From contig JACKEJ010000008.1 of NCBI GenBank assembly GCA_020633055.1, positions 186,001-250,000 on the forward strand: DNA of 64,000 nt. Direction: 5' to 3'. The notes beneath the pieces are model-generated. The model was not told the DNA's origin. It saw nothing but the letters and a program-made list of their open reading frames with translations, and did no database searches. A program made the position numbers and the translations under genes. The DNA comes from Sandaracinaceae bacterium. GTDB taxonomy: Bacteria; Myxococcota_A; Polyangia; Polyangiales; Houyiibacteriaceae. Of the stretch, positions 35,139 through 43,527 are shown piece by piece. The first letter of the stretch is position 1; every line of letters begins with the position of its first letter.

Positions 35139-37865
35139 TCAGTGCGACTGGATGAGCACCTCGCGGCGCCCCCCAGCCTTGCCGTTGGGTGGCCCCACGA
35201 CGCCGTTCTGCTCCATGACCTCCACCAGCGTGGCGGCCTTGTTGTAGCCCACCTTGAGCTTGCGCTGCAGGCGGCTGATGGAGCACGAGCCCTCCTCGGC
35301 CACCACCGCGACGGCCTTGTCGTAGAGGGGGTCGTCGCTCTCCGAGGCGGGCAGGCCCTCCTCTTCGTCGCGGGGCTTGAGGATGTTCTCGTCGTACGTG
35401 GGCTTGCCCTGCGCGCGCAGGTGGTCGCACACCTTCTCCACCTCGTGCTCGTCGATGAACGCCGAGTGCACACGCTGCAGGTCACTCGACCCCGGCGGGA
35501 TCATCAGCATGTCGCCGCGCCCCAGCAGGTGCTCCGCGCCCTGCCGGTTGAGGATGGTCTTGCTGTCTGGCTGGCTCGAGACCTTGAACGCGATGCGGCA
35601 CGGGAAGTTGGCCTTGATCATGCCCGTGATGACGTCGACGCTGGGGCGCTGCGTCGCGAGGATCACGTGGATGCCGGCCGCGCGCGCCTTCTGCGCCAGT
35701 CGCGCGATGCAGGTCTCGACGTCCTTCGCAGCGACCATCATCAGGTCGGCGAACTCGTCGACGACCACCACGATGTACGGGAGCTTCTCCGGAAGGTTGT
35801 CGCACGCGTCCGGCGCTTCGTCGTCGGGGTCGAGCAGCACTTCTTCGCCATCGATGCCCTGCGCCGTGACCTTCCCGGCCCGGCGCGGCATGAACTTCTC
35901 CACCTCGAGCTCGCCCGCGTGAACGCGCTCCACCTTGCGGTTGAAGGTGATGATGTTCTTCGAGCCCGCGTCCGCGAAGAGCTGGTAGCGGCGCTCCATC
36001 TCGTCCACGGCCCACTTCAGCGCGAGCGCGGCCTTGCTCATGTCGGTCACCACCGGCAGCAGCATGTGCGGGATGCCGTCGAAGACCGCCAGCTCGACGA
36101 CCTTCGGGTCGATCATGAGCATGCGCACCTCTTCGGGCGTCTTCTTCGCAAGCAGCGAGACGAGCATGACGTTCAGCCCGACGCTCTTGCCCGCGCCCGT
36201 GGCACCCGCGACCAGCAGGTGGGGCATCTTGCTGAGGTCGCCATACACGGGCTTGCCCGCAATGTCCTTGCCGAACGCGACGGGCAGGTGGCCGCGGTGG
36301 TCCTGCCACTCGCGCAGCTCGAGGATCTCGCGCAGCGAGACCGTCTGGCGCACCGTGTTGGGCAGCTCGAAGCCCACGCGCGCCTTGCCCGGGATGGGCG
36401 CCACGATGCGCACCTTCTCGACCGCGAGGGCCATGGCCAGGTCGTCCGCGAGGCCGCGGATCTTGCTGACCTTGGTGCCGCTCTCGGGCTCGAACTCGTA
36501 CATGGTCACGACGGGGCCGGGGTGGATCTCGTCCACGCGCCCCTTGATCTTGTAGGCGTCGAGCGTGCGCACCAGCAGCTCGGCCAGGCGCTTGAGATCC
36601 GCCGGATCCTGCTGCACCTCTTCACTGGAGGGCTCGTCCAGCAGGTCGGTGCCGGGCAGCTCGAACGCGCCGCGCGCCTCGCGCACCACCTGCACGCGCT
36701 CGCGCTCGATGGTCTCCCGGCGCATGTGCTCGGGCACCACGATCTTGGGGTGTGCCGGGGCCTGCTTGACGGCGCGCGTCGGTCGCACCGCGACCACGGA
36801 CACCTCGTTGTCGTCCACGCTCAGTGCGTCGTCCTCGTCGTCCCCATCGTCATCCTCGCCCGCGTCGTCCAGGTTGGCGTCGTCGTCCGCGACGGGCGGG
36901 GAACTGGGGACCGCGCGTGCCGTCGCGACACGCGCCGAAGCGGAGACGCCCGCAGCGGTCGCCACGGCCCGCAGCGCCGAGCGATCCTGCTCGTCTTCGG
37001 CGTCGGCGCCGTCCAGACGTTCGTCGGTGTCGCCCTCCTCGTCGTCGAGGTCCTCGTCGGCATCCAGCTCGTCGTCGTCCTGATCGTCCAGGTCGTCGTG
37101 CAGCGCACGGCTCCCGCCGTCCGCGCTGGGCGCGTCGCCCTCGTCGTCCCACGTGACCAGGCCGGTATCGAGCGTGCTCGACGCGCCCTTGGTCGACCCC
37201 CCCGTGATGACCTTGGGCTCCAGCAGCGCGCGCTGCTGCGCACGCTCCGCCGCCTCGAGGGCCTTGGCCTCGCGCCAAGCCTCCGCCACCGCCGTGAGGC
37301 CGTCACGCACGCGGACGAACGCGCGCGTGGACGCCCCGGCGGCGATGCGCGCGGCGTCGACCACGGACACGGGGGTCCGCAGGACCAGCGTGATGAGCAG
37401 GATGGCGAACCCGAGCACGACGGCGCCGGCGAGGCCGAACAGCGACCGCAGGACTTCGCCGAGGACTTCGCCGATGCGCCCGCCAGGCAGGTGCCCGCCG
37501 AAGACCTGCTCGTCTGGCATGGCCAGGTGCAGCAGCGCGCACCCAATGAACACGATGACCAACGTGGACGCGATGGTGGCGGCCCCGAGCAACCCGCGCC
37601 GCCCGCTGAACAGGCGCCGCGCCGCCAGCCCGAGCTCGATGGGCAGCAAGCACGCGGCGACCCCGAACGCCGTCGCGAGGGCGCTGGCGATCCCGGTGCC
37701 CACAGGCCCCACCAAGTTGTCACCCCCTGCGGCGTCATAGGACCACAGCGAGAGGCCCATCAGCAGCGCCCACGTCGCGGCGAAGATGCCCAGCACCTCG
37801 TGGCGACGGCCGAGACCGGGATCCACGGCGGGGCTCGCCTTTTCGGCGCGCGACCGGGGCTTCAT
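35139..37865 (-). CDS. ftsK: DNA translocase FtsK
   Basis: The 908-residue protein has four N-terminal membrane helices (about residues 20-200), then an unusually acidic linker (about 265-400; runs such as DDLDDQDDDELDADEDLDDE). The motor domain carries Walker A VAGATGAGKSVGLN, the MIDPKVVELA strand, Walker B IVVVVDEFADLMM and ILATQRPSVDVITG. The C-terminal gamma domain is a winged helix (SCSISRLQRKLKVGYNKAATLVE) that reads KOPS-type sites. It pumps chromosome ends to the septum and activates Xer recombination. The ATG at 37865 is preferred because it starts just before the membrane region. TTGACC and TAGGCT with an 18-base spacer lie upstream. Confidence 0.96.
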   Translation of the reverse strand: MKPRSRAEKASPAVDPGLGRRHEVLGIFAATWALLMGLSLWSYDAAGGDNLVGPVGTGIASALATAFGVAACLLPIELGLAARRLFSGRRGLLGAATIASTLVIVFIGCALLHLAMPDEQVFGGHLPGGRIGEVLGEVLRSLFGLAGAVVLGFAILLITLVLRTPVSVVDAARIAAGASTRAFVRVRDGLTAVAEAWREAKALEAAERAQQRALLEPKVITGGSTKGASSTLDTGLVTWDDEGDAPSADGGSRALHDDLDDQDDDELDADEDLDDEEGDTDERLDGADAEDEQDRSALRAVATAAGVSASARVATARAVPSSPPVADDDANLDDAGEDDDGDDEDDALSVDDNEVSVVAVRPTRAVKQAPAHPKIVVPEHMRRETIERERVQVVREARGAFELPGTDLLDEPSSEEVQQDPADLKRLAELLVRTLDAYKIKGRVDEIHPGPVVTMYEFEPESGTKVSKIRGLADDLAMALAVEKVRIVAPIPGKARVGFELPNTVRQTVSLREILELREWQDHRGHLPVAFGKDIAGKPVYGDLSKMPHLLVAGATGAGKSVGLNVMLVSLLAKKTPEEVRMLMIDPKVVELAVFDGIPHMLLPVVTDMSKAALALKWAVDEMERRYQLFADAGSKNIITFNRKVERVHAGELEVEKFMPRRAGKVTAQGIDGEEVLLDPDDEAPDACDNLPEKLPYIVVVVDEFADLMMVAAKDVETCIARLAQKARAAGIHVILATQRPSVDVITGMIKANFPCRIAFKVSSQPDSKTILNRQGAEHLLGRGDMLMIPPGSSDLQRVHSAFIDEHEVEKVCDHLRAQGKPTYDENILKPRDEEEGLPASESDDPLYDKAVAVVAEEGSCSISRLQRKLKVGYNKAATLVEVMEQNGVVGPPNGKAGGRREVLIQSH

Positions 37866-37915
37866 GTGAGTGGATGTATGCGTTTGTGTGGGCAAGTGCG
37901 TTCCTTCGCACACCC

Positions 37916-37945
37916 AGCCTACCGGTTCGAGTTCCCGCAGGTCAA
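37916..37945 (-). promoter_or_regulatory. Sigma70-type promoter of ftsK
   Basis: TTGACC (37945-37940) and TAGGCT (37921-37916) are separated by 18 bases on the minus strand. The transcript would have a leader of about 45 bases before the ATG at 37865. Confidence 0.5.
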
Positions 37946-37968
37946 GAAATCGGAGCGGCACGAGACTC

Positions 37969-37996
37969 TTGATCGTACGGGTGAATCCTCTACTAT
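37969..37996 (+). promoter_or_regulatory. Promoter candidate for the HEAT-like lipoprotein gene
   Basis: TTGATC (37969-37974) and TACTAT (37991-37996) are 16 bases apart on the plus strand. If used, the mRNA leader is about 220 bases, much longer than elsewhere in this window. Confidence 0.4.
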
Positions 37997-38058
37997 CACG
38001 TCGGGTTCTGCGCTCTGTGCAGCCCGTTCGTTGTCGTCACCCGATTCCGTTCTCCGTT

Positions 38059-38084
38059 CTGTCCATCGTCTCTGTCCATCGTCT
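38059..38084 (+). repeat. Tandem 13-bp repeat in a long leader
   Basis: CTGTCCATCGTCT occurs twice in direct succession (38059-38071 and 38072-38084) in the 357-bp gap between ftsK and the downstream lipoprotein. The rest of that gap holds the two divergent promoters and no gene. Confidence 0.6.
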
Positions 38085-38222
38085 TTGGGGGGACGCCTGT
38101 CCTAGACGACTCGCGCCGCCCGCCGGAATACGTCCGGCTCTCGGGCCCTGGCCCGACCCCGCCCATCTGTTGGCTCTTCCCCATGGCTCGGCCTCTACGG
38201 TCGAGATCCGACTGGGTACTTC

Positions 38223-39929
38223 ATGACCCGAAGCAGCACACTCCTCGCCTCCCCACGTCCCGCTGGTCCTCTCACCGACCACTCCTCCGGCCGCCGTGGT
38301 CGAGGCCCTCTGGGGCTCCTCGCGCGGTCACTGCTGACGGTCCTGGCGCTGAGCGCGCTGCTGGGCTGCAAGGTCAACTCGGACGACATCGACTACTGGC
38401 GACGCACGGTGAAGGGCCCGCGCAAGATCGTGGCGGTCCTGCTCAGCGAGCACTACTCACTCGAGCTGCGGACCCACGCGGCGACAGCGCTGGTGGAGAT
38501 GGAGCGGAACGACGTCGAGGGGCTCGCGTTGCTGCAGCGCGCGCTCGAAGAGCTCCAGCGTCAGGACCCGGAGCTGCCCCCGCAGATCGTGACGGGCATG
38601 ACGCCGCGCCTGCTGGAGCTGATGAACGAGACCCCCGCCGGACACAACGAGCAGCAGGGCCCGCCGCCCATGCAGGTGCGGGCGAAGGACGCGGCGTACT
38701 TGCTGCTCTCGCACGCGCAGGGCGAGACGCACACCACGCTCGTGAACGGAGTGGTCGACTGGTACGTGCACGACTTCGTCGGGCGCAGCCTCGCGGGCAA
38801 CTACAGCGTCGAGCAGATCGTGCGCTCGGTCGGAGCCCCTGCCGCCAGTCGTCTCGTCGCCGCCCTCAGCCCGCGCATGCCGCAGCAGGCGATGGTCAAG
38901 ATCGCCGAGCTGGTGTCGCAGCTGGGCGACGACGCCACCAAGGCGCGCGCCGCAGAGCGGCTCGTGGCCATCGAACGCGAGATCGAAGGCGAGCCGTTCT
39001 TCAACTGGCTCAAGGGTGAGCTGCGCACGCAGATGACCGCGGACGGCTCCACGCTGGACCCGGCGCGGCTCGAAGCAGCCGTGCACATCAACCGCGAGAA
39101 CTGGATCACCGATGGTGTGCTGACCGCGATGAAGCACCTCGGCAGCCAGCCGGCCATCCAAGCGCGTCTCATGGAGATCGCGGTGGCGGTGCCCTCGGCC
39201 GAGACCCCGGCGCCGTTCGTGGAGTCCCTGAACAACCGGCGTCGCAAGGCGCTGCAGGCCCTCGAGGGCAACGTGGGGGAAGCGCAGCTGACGGCCCTCC
39301 TCAACATCGCGCTGGACGTCAGCCCCACCAACGGCATCGGCGTGCGTGATGATGCGTTCGACCGTGTAGGCGACATCCGCAGCATGGCTGCCATCCCGCG
39401 CCTCTGGCCGCTCATGGCCACGACGGACAACGAAGACACCGCCAAGCGCCTGCGCTGGCGCGCTGGCGAGCTCATCCTCTCCATCGGCGGCGCGAGCGTC
39501 GTGCCCGAGTTCCTGACGCGGCTTCCGAGCACGCCGGCCGACATCGAGTACGAGCCCGAGGAGCTGGAGGGCTACGCCCAGCGCATGAGCCAGATGGCCG
39601 ACCCGCCCACGGACGTGCTGACCCGCCAGCTCGCCACGGGCCCATGGTGGAACCGCGTCATCGCGCTGCGCTTCATCGAGCGGCGCGGAGGCGAGAGCGA
39701 CGTCCGCGTGCTCGAGGGGCGCGTGAGCGACCGCACGCCGACGGCGGGCGATCACTGGGCCGATGGCACCCCGCCGGCGGACACCGTGGGCAAGGTCGCC
39801 GAGGCCGCGCTCCGTGGTCTGCGTGCACGTCTGGCCGAGCCCGCTGAAGCAGCCGCTGCGCCTGCTGGTGCTGCGGCGCCCGCCGAGGGGGCGGCCCCTG
39901 CTGCCCCCTCCGCTCCGGCCACCCCCTGA
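38223..39929 (+). CDS. HEAT-repeat-like lipoprotein
   Basis: The 568-residue protein has a long basic N-region, a hydrophobic segment (LLARSLLTVLALSALLGC) and a lipobox at Cys49. The mature part is almost wholly helical with repeating helix pairs (LELRTHAATALVEMERND, AASRLVAALSPRMPQQAMVKIAELVSQL, WWNRVIALRFIERRGGES), which points to HEAT/ARM-type solenoid repeats and protein-protein binding. The C-terminus is an Ala/Pro low-complexity tail. I do not know its partner. It lies 73 bp before the FHA protein gene in the same direction and may share its transcript. Confidence 0.8.
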   Translation: MTRSSTLLASPRPAGPLTDHSSGRRGRGPLGLLARSLLTVLALSALLGCKVNSDDIDYWRRTVKGPRKIVAVLLSEHYSLELRTHAATALVEMERNDVEGLALLQRALEELQRQDPELPPQIVTGMTPRLLELMNETPAGHNEQQGPPPMQVRAKDAAYLLLSHAQGETHTTLVNGVVDWYVHDFVGRSLAGNYSVEQIVRSVGAPAASRLVAALSPRMPQQAMVKIAELVSQLGDDATKARAAERLVAIEREIEGEPFFNWLKGELRTQMTADGSTLDPARLEAAVHINRENWITDGVLTAMKHLGSQPAIQARLMEIAVAVPSAETPAPFVESLNNRRRKALQALEGNVGEAQLTALLNIALDVSPTNGIGVRDDAFDRVGDIRSMAAIPRLWPLMATTDNEDTAKRLRWRAGELILSIGGASVVPEFLTRLPSTPADIEYEPEELEGYAQRMSQMADPPTDVLTRQLATGPWWNRVIALRFIERRGGESDVRVLEGRVSDRTPTAGDHWADGTPPADTVGKVAEAALRGLRARLAEPAEAAAAPAGAAAPAEGAAPAAPSAPATP

Positions 39930-40002
39930 GCCGCGGGCCCTGTAGCCCGCCCCGTCACGCCCCTACCCGCTCCGCGCTCTCTCTTCCCGACAGGCAATCC
40001 GA

Positions 40003-40743
40003 ATGGCCACCGACCAGAACAAGAAGACCCTCCGCAGCTTTCAGTGCCGCGACTACCTGTACGAGATCTTCGAGCAGATGAGCGGCGAGCTGGAGTGCTC
40101 GGTGGACTATCTGATCAACGAGTCGATGCGCCAGTACGCCCGCTCGCGGAACTACGGCGTGCGGGGGCCCTCCGCCTCGGTGCAGCGTCCCAGCATCCCG
40201 TCCATGGGTGCCGTGGCGCCCGCGCCCGCAGCCGCTCCCCCGCTGCCCCCCATGCTCCCCACGCAGCCGACCATGCCGGGGCCCAGCGCGCCCGTGGTAC
40301 CCGCGCTACCCCAGCAGCCCGTCGCGGCGCCGGTCGCGGCCGCGCCCGCCGCCTCGTTCGTACCGCCCCTCCCGGCGGCTCCCGTCGCTGCGCGCCCGTC
40401 CGTGCCGCCGCTGCCCGCCGTGCAGCCGCGCCTCCCGAGCGTGCCCCCGCCCGCTCCCGCCAAGCCGGCGCTGTTCATCATCTTCAACGGCCAGAAGTAC
40501 CCGGTGAACAAGGACGAGTTCGTGCTCGGCCGCAGCAGCAAGTCGGCCGACCTGGCCATCAAGGACGGCAACATCTCGCGCCGCCACGCCGCGGTCGTCT
40601 ACCACGGCGGCGTCTACTACATGAAGGACCTGGGCAGCACGAACGGCATCGACTTCCAGGGAGGCAAGATCGACAGCCGCGCCATCCAAGAGGGCGACGT
40701 CTACCAGATCTGCGACTACGACCTGCGCTTCACATACCAATGA
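40003..40743 (+). CDS. FHA-domain protein with N-terminal helical domain
   Basis: The 246-residue cytosolic protein has three parts. Residues 1-48 (LRSFQCRDYLYEIFEQMSGE, then VDYLINESMRQYARSR) form a strand and helices like a ribbon-helix-helix domain. Residues 49-155 are a Pro/Ala-rich linker. Residues 155-246 are an FHA domain with VLGRSSKSADLAI, SRRHAAVV and LGSTNGIDF, so the phosphothreonine-binding residues are present. An RHH-FHA fusion would connect Ser/Thr kinase signalling to DNA or protein assembly. DNA binding is inferred from fold only. The region after it, to 41220, holds no gene but a hairpin-rich element. Confidence 0.87.
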   Translation: MATDQNKKTLRSFQCRDYLYEIFEQMSGELECSVDYLINESMRQYARSRNYGVRGPSASVQRPSIPSMGAVAPAPAAAPPLPPMLPTQPTMPGPSAPVVPALPQQPVAAPVAAAPAASFVPPLPAAPVAARPSVPPLPAVQPRLPSVPPPAPAKPALFIIFNGQKYPVNKDEFVLGRSSKSADLAIKDGNISRRHAAVVYHGGVYYMKDLGSTNGIDFQGGKIDSRAIQEGDVYQICDYDLRFTYQ

Positions 40744-40934
40744 GCTGTGTCCTGGCCGCGTGGCTCGAGACCACTGTCTCACCCGTGCTAGGCGTGTCGA
40801 ATTTGGGCGGACTGAAGCTAGCTGTCCCTGATTGAGGGCAAGCCGGACTGAAGTGACTGTCTCAGAATTATCCGCGAATAGGGGCACCCCGGACTAAAGT
40901 CCGGGGCAGCGACCTCAGGTGATCGCGCGCTCGA

Positions 40935-40959
40935 AGTCCGCCCCCTGCGGAGGCGGACT
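40935..40959. repeat. Hairpin AGTCCGCC/GGCGGACT inside the 251-bp element
   Basis: AGTCCGCC and GGCGGACT pair across a 9-base spacer, which itself can extend the stem by CC/GG with one bulged A. Confidence 0.7.
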
Positions 40960-41033
40960 GCGCCTCGTGGACTGCTGTCGGGTGTTCGGCGGGGCGGGAA
41001 CGTTCTTGGATTTGCGGTGGCGTCGAGCAGGAC

Positions 41034-41061
41034 AGTCCTCCCCCTTGTGGGGAGGACTTTT
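41034..41061 (+). terminator. Hairpin followed by TTTT, terminator-like
   Basis: AGTCCTCCCC (41034-41043) pairs with GGGGAGGACT (41049-41058) across five bases and is followed by a short T run (41058-41061). It has the form of an intrinsic terminator on the plus strand, but it lies 290 bp after the FHA gene and may simply be one stem of the repeat element. Confidence 0.4.
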
Positions 41062-41091
41062 CCGAGTGCCCGGCGGTAGCCGGGCGCTCGG
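41062..41091. repeat. 13-bp stem with 4-base loop inside the 251-bp element
   Basis: CCGAGTGCCCGGC pairs with GCCGGGCGCTCGG across GGTA, with a single T-G wobble. It follows the previous hairpin directly. Confidence 0.7.
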
Positions 41092-41220
41092 AAGGATGCT
41101 GCCCCGGACTTTAGTCCGGGGTGCCCCTAAATGTGGACTAATGGTGCTTCTGAGGCACCCTCTTCAGTCCGGGATGCACCTAATCCAGCATGGTTTGCCG
41201 TTCTGAGGCGACAGCCCGCG

Positions 41221-43032
41221 TCAGTGCATGAACTCGGTGCGCTTGCGCAACAGCCGCACCGAGCCGTGCGTCGGAGCGAGCACACCCTCCACATCCGGCG
41301 TGATCTCGGCGGCGTTGGCCTCGTCCGTGTCGAGGTGCATCTCGAGCGCGTACTTGGGGCTGACGCGCACCAGCACGTCCCCGAAGATGAGGTCGCGGCC
41401 CTCGGTGTCCACTGCGACCTCGACGACGTCTTTGTCGGCCACGCCGAAGCGCGTCGCGTCGTCGGGGTGCATGTGGATGTGGCGGCGCGCGCAGATGAGG
41501 CCCTCGCTGAGCTGCACGCTGCCGTTGGGCCCCTCCAGCGTGATCGGCGCGCTCTGGGCGGTGTCGCCGCTGTCACGCACAGGAGCGTCCACGCCGAGCC
41601 GGAACTCGTCCGTGCGGGCGATCTCCACCTGGTTCTGGCTGCGCACGGGGCCCAGCACGCGCACACCGTCGATGCGGCCGCCGGGGCCGATGATGTTCAC
41701 CTTCTCCTTGCAGGCGTACTGCCCGGGCTGGCTGAGCGGCTTGTGCTCCGTGAGCGTGGCCCCCTCCCCGAAGAGCAGCGCCAGCGTCTGGCGGTTGAGG
41801 TGCACGTGCCGCGCGCTGATCGCGATGGGGATCCGCGCCCCACCCTCCACCTTGTCGGCCGCCGCCGCCAGCTTGGCGCTCTCGGCCGCGATGGCCTGGG
41901 CCTCGTCGGTGGCCACCACGAGGATGCGGGTGCGCGAGTGGTCCTCGGAGATGACGGCGGTGGGCGAGGCCTGCGACACGCGCGCGCTGCGGTTCTTGTC
42001 GTCGTCGACGCGCGCGCCGAGGAAGTCGAGGCGCTGCAGCACGCGTTGACGAATGGTGGCGCTGTTCTCGCCGATGCCCGCCGTGAACACGATCACGTCG
42101 ACCCCGCCCAGCACGGCCGCGTACGCGCCGATGTACTTGCGCAGGCGGTGGCAGAAGACCTGGATGGCGAGGCGGCAGCGCTCGTCGCCCTCGGCCGCGC
42201 GGGCCTCGATGTCCCGCAGGTCGTTGCCCACGCCGCTGAGGCCGGCGAGCCCGGACTCCTTGTTGAGCAGCTTGTCGAGCGCGTCGGCGTCCAGGCCCTC
42301 GGCGCGCATCAGCGTGAGCAGCGCGCCAGCGTCCACGTCGCCCGCGCGCGTGCCCATCACCAAGCCCTCGAGCGGCGTGAGGCCCATGCTGGTCTCGACC
42401 GAGCGCCCGTACTCCACGGCGGCGACGCTGGCGCCGTTGCCCAGGTGGCAGGTGATGATGCGCAGGTCGCGGATGTCCTCGCCGAGCGCCTCGGCGGCGC
42501 GGTTGGCCACGTACTGGTGACTCGGACCGTGGAAGCCGTAGCGGCGGATGCCGTGCTTCGCGGCGAGCTCCGTGGGCAGCGCGTAGCTCTTGGCGCGCGT
42601 AGGCAGGGTGGCGTGGAAGGCCGTGTCGAAGACCGCCACGTGGGGCACGTCCGGCAGCACGGCGCGCGCCGCGCGGATGCCCGCGAGGTTGCCCGGGTTG
42701 TGGAGCGGCGCCAGCGGCACCAGCGCCTCGATGGCGGCCTCGACCTCGTCGTCGATGCGCACCGGCGCGTTGAAGCGCTCGCCTCCGTGCACCACGCGGT
42801 GGCCCACCGCGTCGACAGGTAGCTCACCCGTGAGCTGCGGCAGCACGGCCTGTAGCGCCGCGAGGTGGTCCGCCCCGGGCAGCGGCTGCTGCGCACCCCC
42901 GTCGAGCGCGAACGCGCAGCCATCGCTGCCCACGCGCTCCACGCTGGCCTTCTTGACGCGCGTCCCGGTGGCCGGGTCGAGCAGGTCGAGTTTGATGCTG
43001 GAGCTACCGCAATTGACGACGAGTACGTGCAT
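41221..43032 (-). CDS. Acetate kinase fused to a PduL-type phosphotransacylase
   Basis: The 603-residue protein has two enzymes in one chain. Residues 1 to about 390 are acetate kinase: VLVVNCGSSSIKLDL at the start, GHRVVHGGERF, FDTAFHATLP, ITCHLGNGAS and FTAGIGENS with the catalytic residues. Residues about 400-603 are PduL-like: PIAISARHVHLNRQTLALLF and RRHIHMHPDDATRFGVAD hold the paired zinc-binding histidines. PduL moves acyl groups between CoA and phosphate, so the fusion would interconvert acetyl-CoA and acetate with ATP gain. The ATG at 43032 matches the normal acetate kinase N-terminus; an upstream in-frame start adds 13 residues without support. Confidence 0.94.
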   Translation of the reverse strand: MHVLVVNCGSSSIKLDLLDPATGTRVKKASVERVGSDGCAFALDGGAQQPLPGADHLAALQAVLPQLTGELPVDAVGHRVVHGGERFNAPVRIDDEVEAAIEALVPLAPLHNPGNLAGIRAARAVLPDVPHVAVFDTAFHATLPTRAKSYALPTELAAKHGIRRYGFHGPSHQYVANRAAEALGEDIRDLRIITCHLGNGASVAAVEYGRSVETSMGLTPLEGLVMGTRAGDVDAGALLTLMRAEGLDADALDKLLNKESGLAGLSGVGNDLRDIEARAAEGDERCRLAIQVFCHRLRKYIGAYAAVLGGVDVIVFTAGIGENSATIRQRVLQRLDFLGARVDDDKNRSARVSQASPTAVISEDHSRTRILVVATDEAQAIAAESAKLAAAADKVEGGARIPIAISARHVHLNRQTLALLFGEGATLTEHKPLSQPGQYACKEKVNIIGPGGRIDGVRVLGPVRSQNQVEIARTDEFRLGVDAPVRDSGDTAQSAPITLEGPNGSVQLSEGLICARRHIHMHPDDATRFGVADKDVVEVAVDTEGRDLIFGDVLVRVSPKYALEMHLDTDEANAAEITPDVEGVLAPTHGSVRLLRKRTEFMH

Positions 43033-43170
43033 GGCGGCCGCAGGGTCCAACGGAAGCGCCCGTGAATGCAAGGGCGGGGCGCGCTAGCCGGGCGGCACGC
43101 GTGAGACGCGCCCTGCACGCACCAGGCGCACGCCGCGGGACGCTCGCCACGTGCCGTGGGCCAGTCGACC

Positions 43171-43524
43171 TCAGCTCAGCCCGCCGCTCTCGAGCAGCGC
43201 GGTGACCTCGTCCGCTCCGCCCACCAGCGTGCCCTTGTGGAACACCATCGGGAAGGTCGGCCAGCCGCTCCACATCTTCAGCGCCGTGCGTCGCCGCCAC
43301 TGGCTGGTGTAGCTCCCGTACTCCAGATATTCGAACGCCACCCCCTTGGCGTTCAGGACCTTGCGCGCCCGCTTGCAGTGCGGGTTCTGGGCCATGCCCA
43401 CCACCACCACGTCGTGCTTGGCGACGGCCGCCTGCACCTCTGCGACGATGTCCGCGTGGTTGTTGGTGACCTTGGCGCGCGCGTTGGGGTGGATCTGGTC
43501 TTCGGACAGGACTGAGCGAGACAT
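43171..43524 (-). CDS. Glutaredoxin-like protein lacking the N-terminal active-site Cys
   Basis: The 117-residue thioredoxin-fold protein matches glutaredoxins: VVVGMAQNPHCKRARKVLNA where the redox motif lies, WPTFPMVFHKG with the cis-proline, and LVGGADEV for glutathione binding. The usual CPYC or CGFS motif reads N-P-H-C (QNPHC), so the first, nucleophilic Cys is Asn and only the second Cys remains (near residue 50). Classical dithiol or monothiol chemistry is therefore doubtful; the remaining Cys might act or bind a cluster. GGAG precedes the ATG by six bases. It is three bases after the DUF1295 gene, in one operon with it. Confidence 0.85.
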   Translation of the reverse strand: MSRSVLSEDQIHPNARAKVTNNHADIVAEVQAAVAKHDVVVVGMAQNPHCKRARKVLNAKGVAFEYLEYGSYTSQWRRRTALKMWSGWPTFPMVFHKGTLVGGADEVTALLESGGLS

Positions 43525-43527
43525 GGG

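Larger units (their letters stand above)
40879..41129. repeat. 251-bp hairpin-rich element bounded by a 32-bp perfect inverted repeat
   Basis: The ends 40879-40910 and 41098-41129 are exact reverse complements over 32 bp. Each end contains its own 20-bp palindrome (CCCCGGACTAAAGTCCGGGG and its complement), so each can fold alone or pair with the other. Between them lie three more hairpins (listed separately). AGTCC or GGACT ends nearly every stem, and copies continue outside at 40809-40813, 40846-40850, 41134-41138 and 41165-41169. There is no open frame with coding character. It may be a non-autonomous mobile repeat, a structured RNA or a transcription end between the FHA gene and the convergent acetate kinase gene. 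Confidence 0.85.

Noticed and set aside
35031..38105. Open frame of 1024 codons on the plus strand, antisense to ftsK
   Set aside because: Shadow of ftsK; the protein is made of His/Val/Gln-rich low-complexity sequence and continues over the promoter region.
41034..41061. Intrinsic terminator for the FHA protein gene
   Set aside because: Its form fits, but it is 290 bp away and one of several similar hairpins in the repeat element; I list it only as terminator-like.
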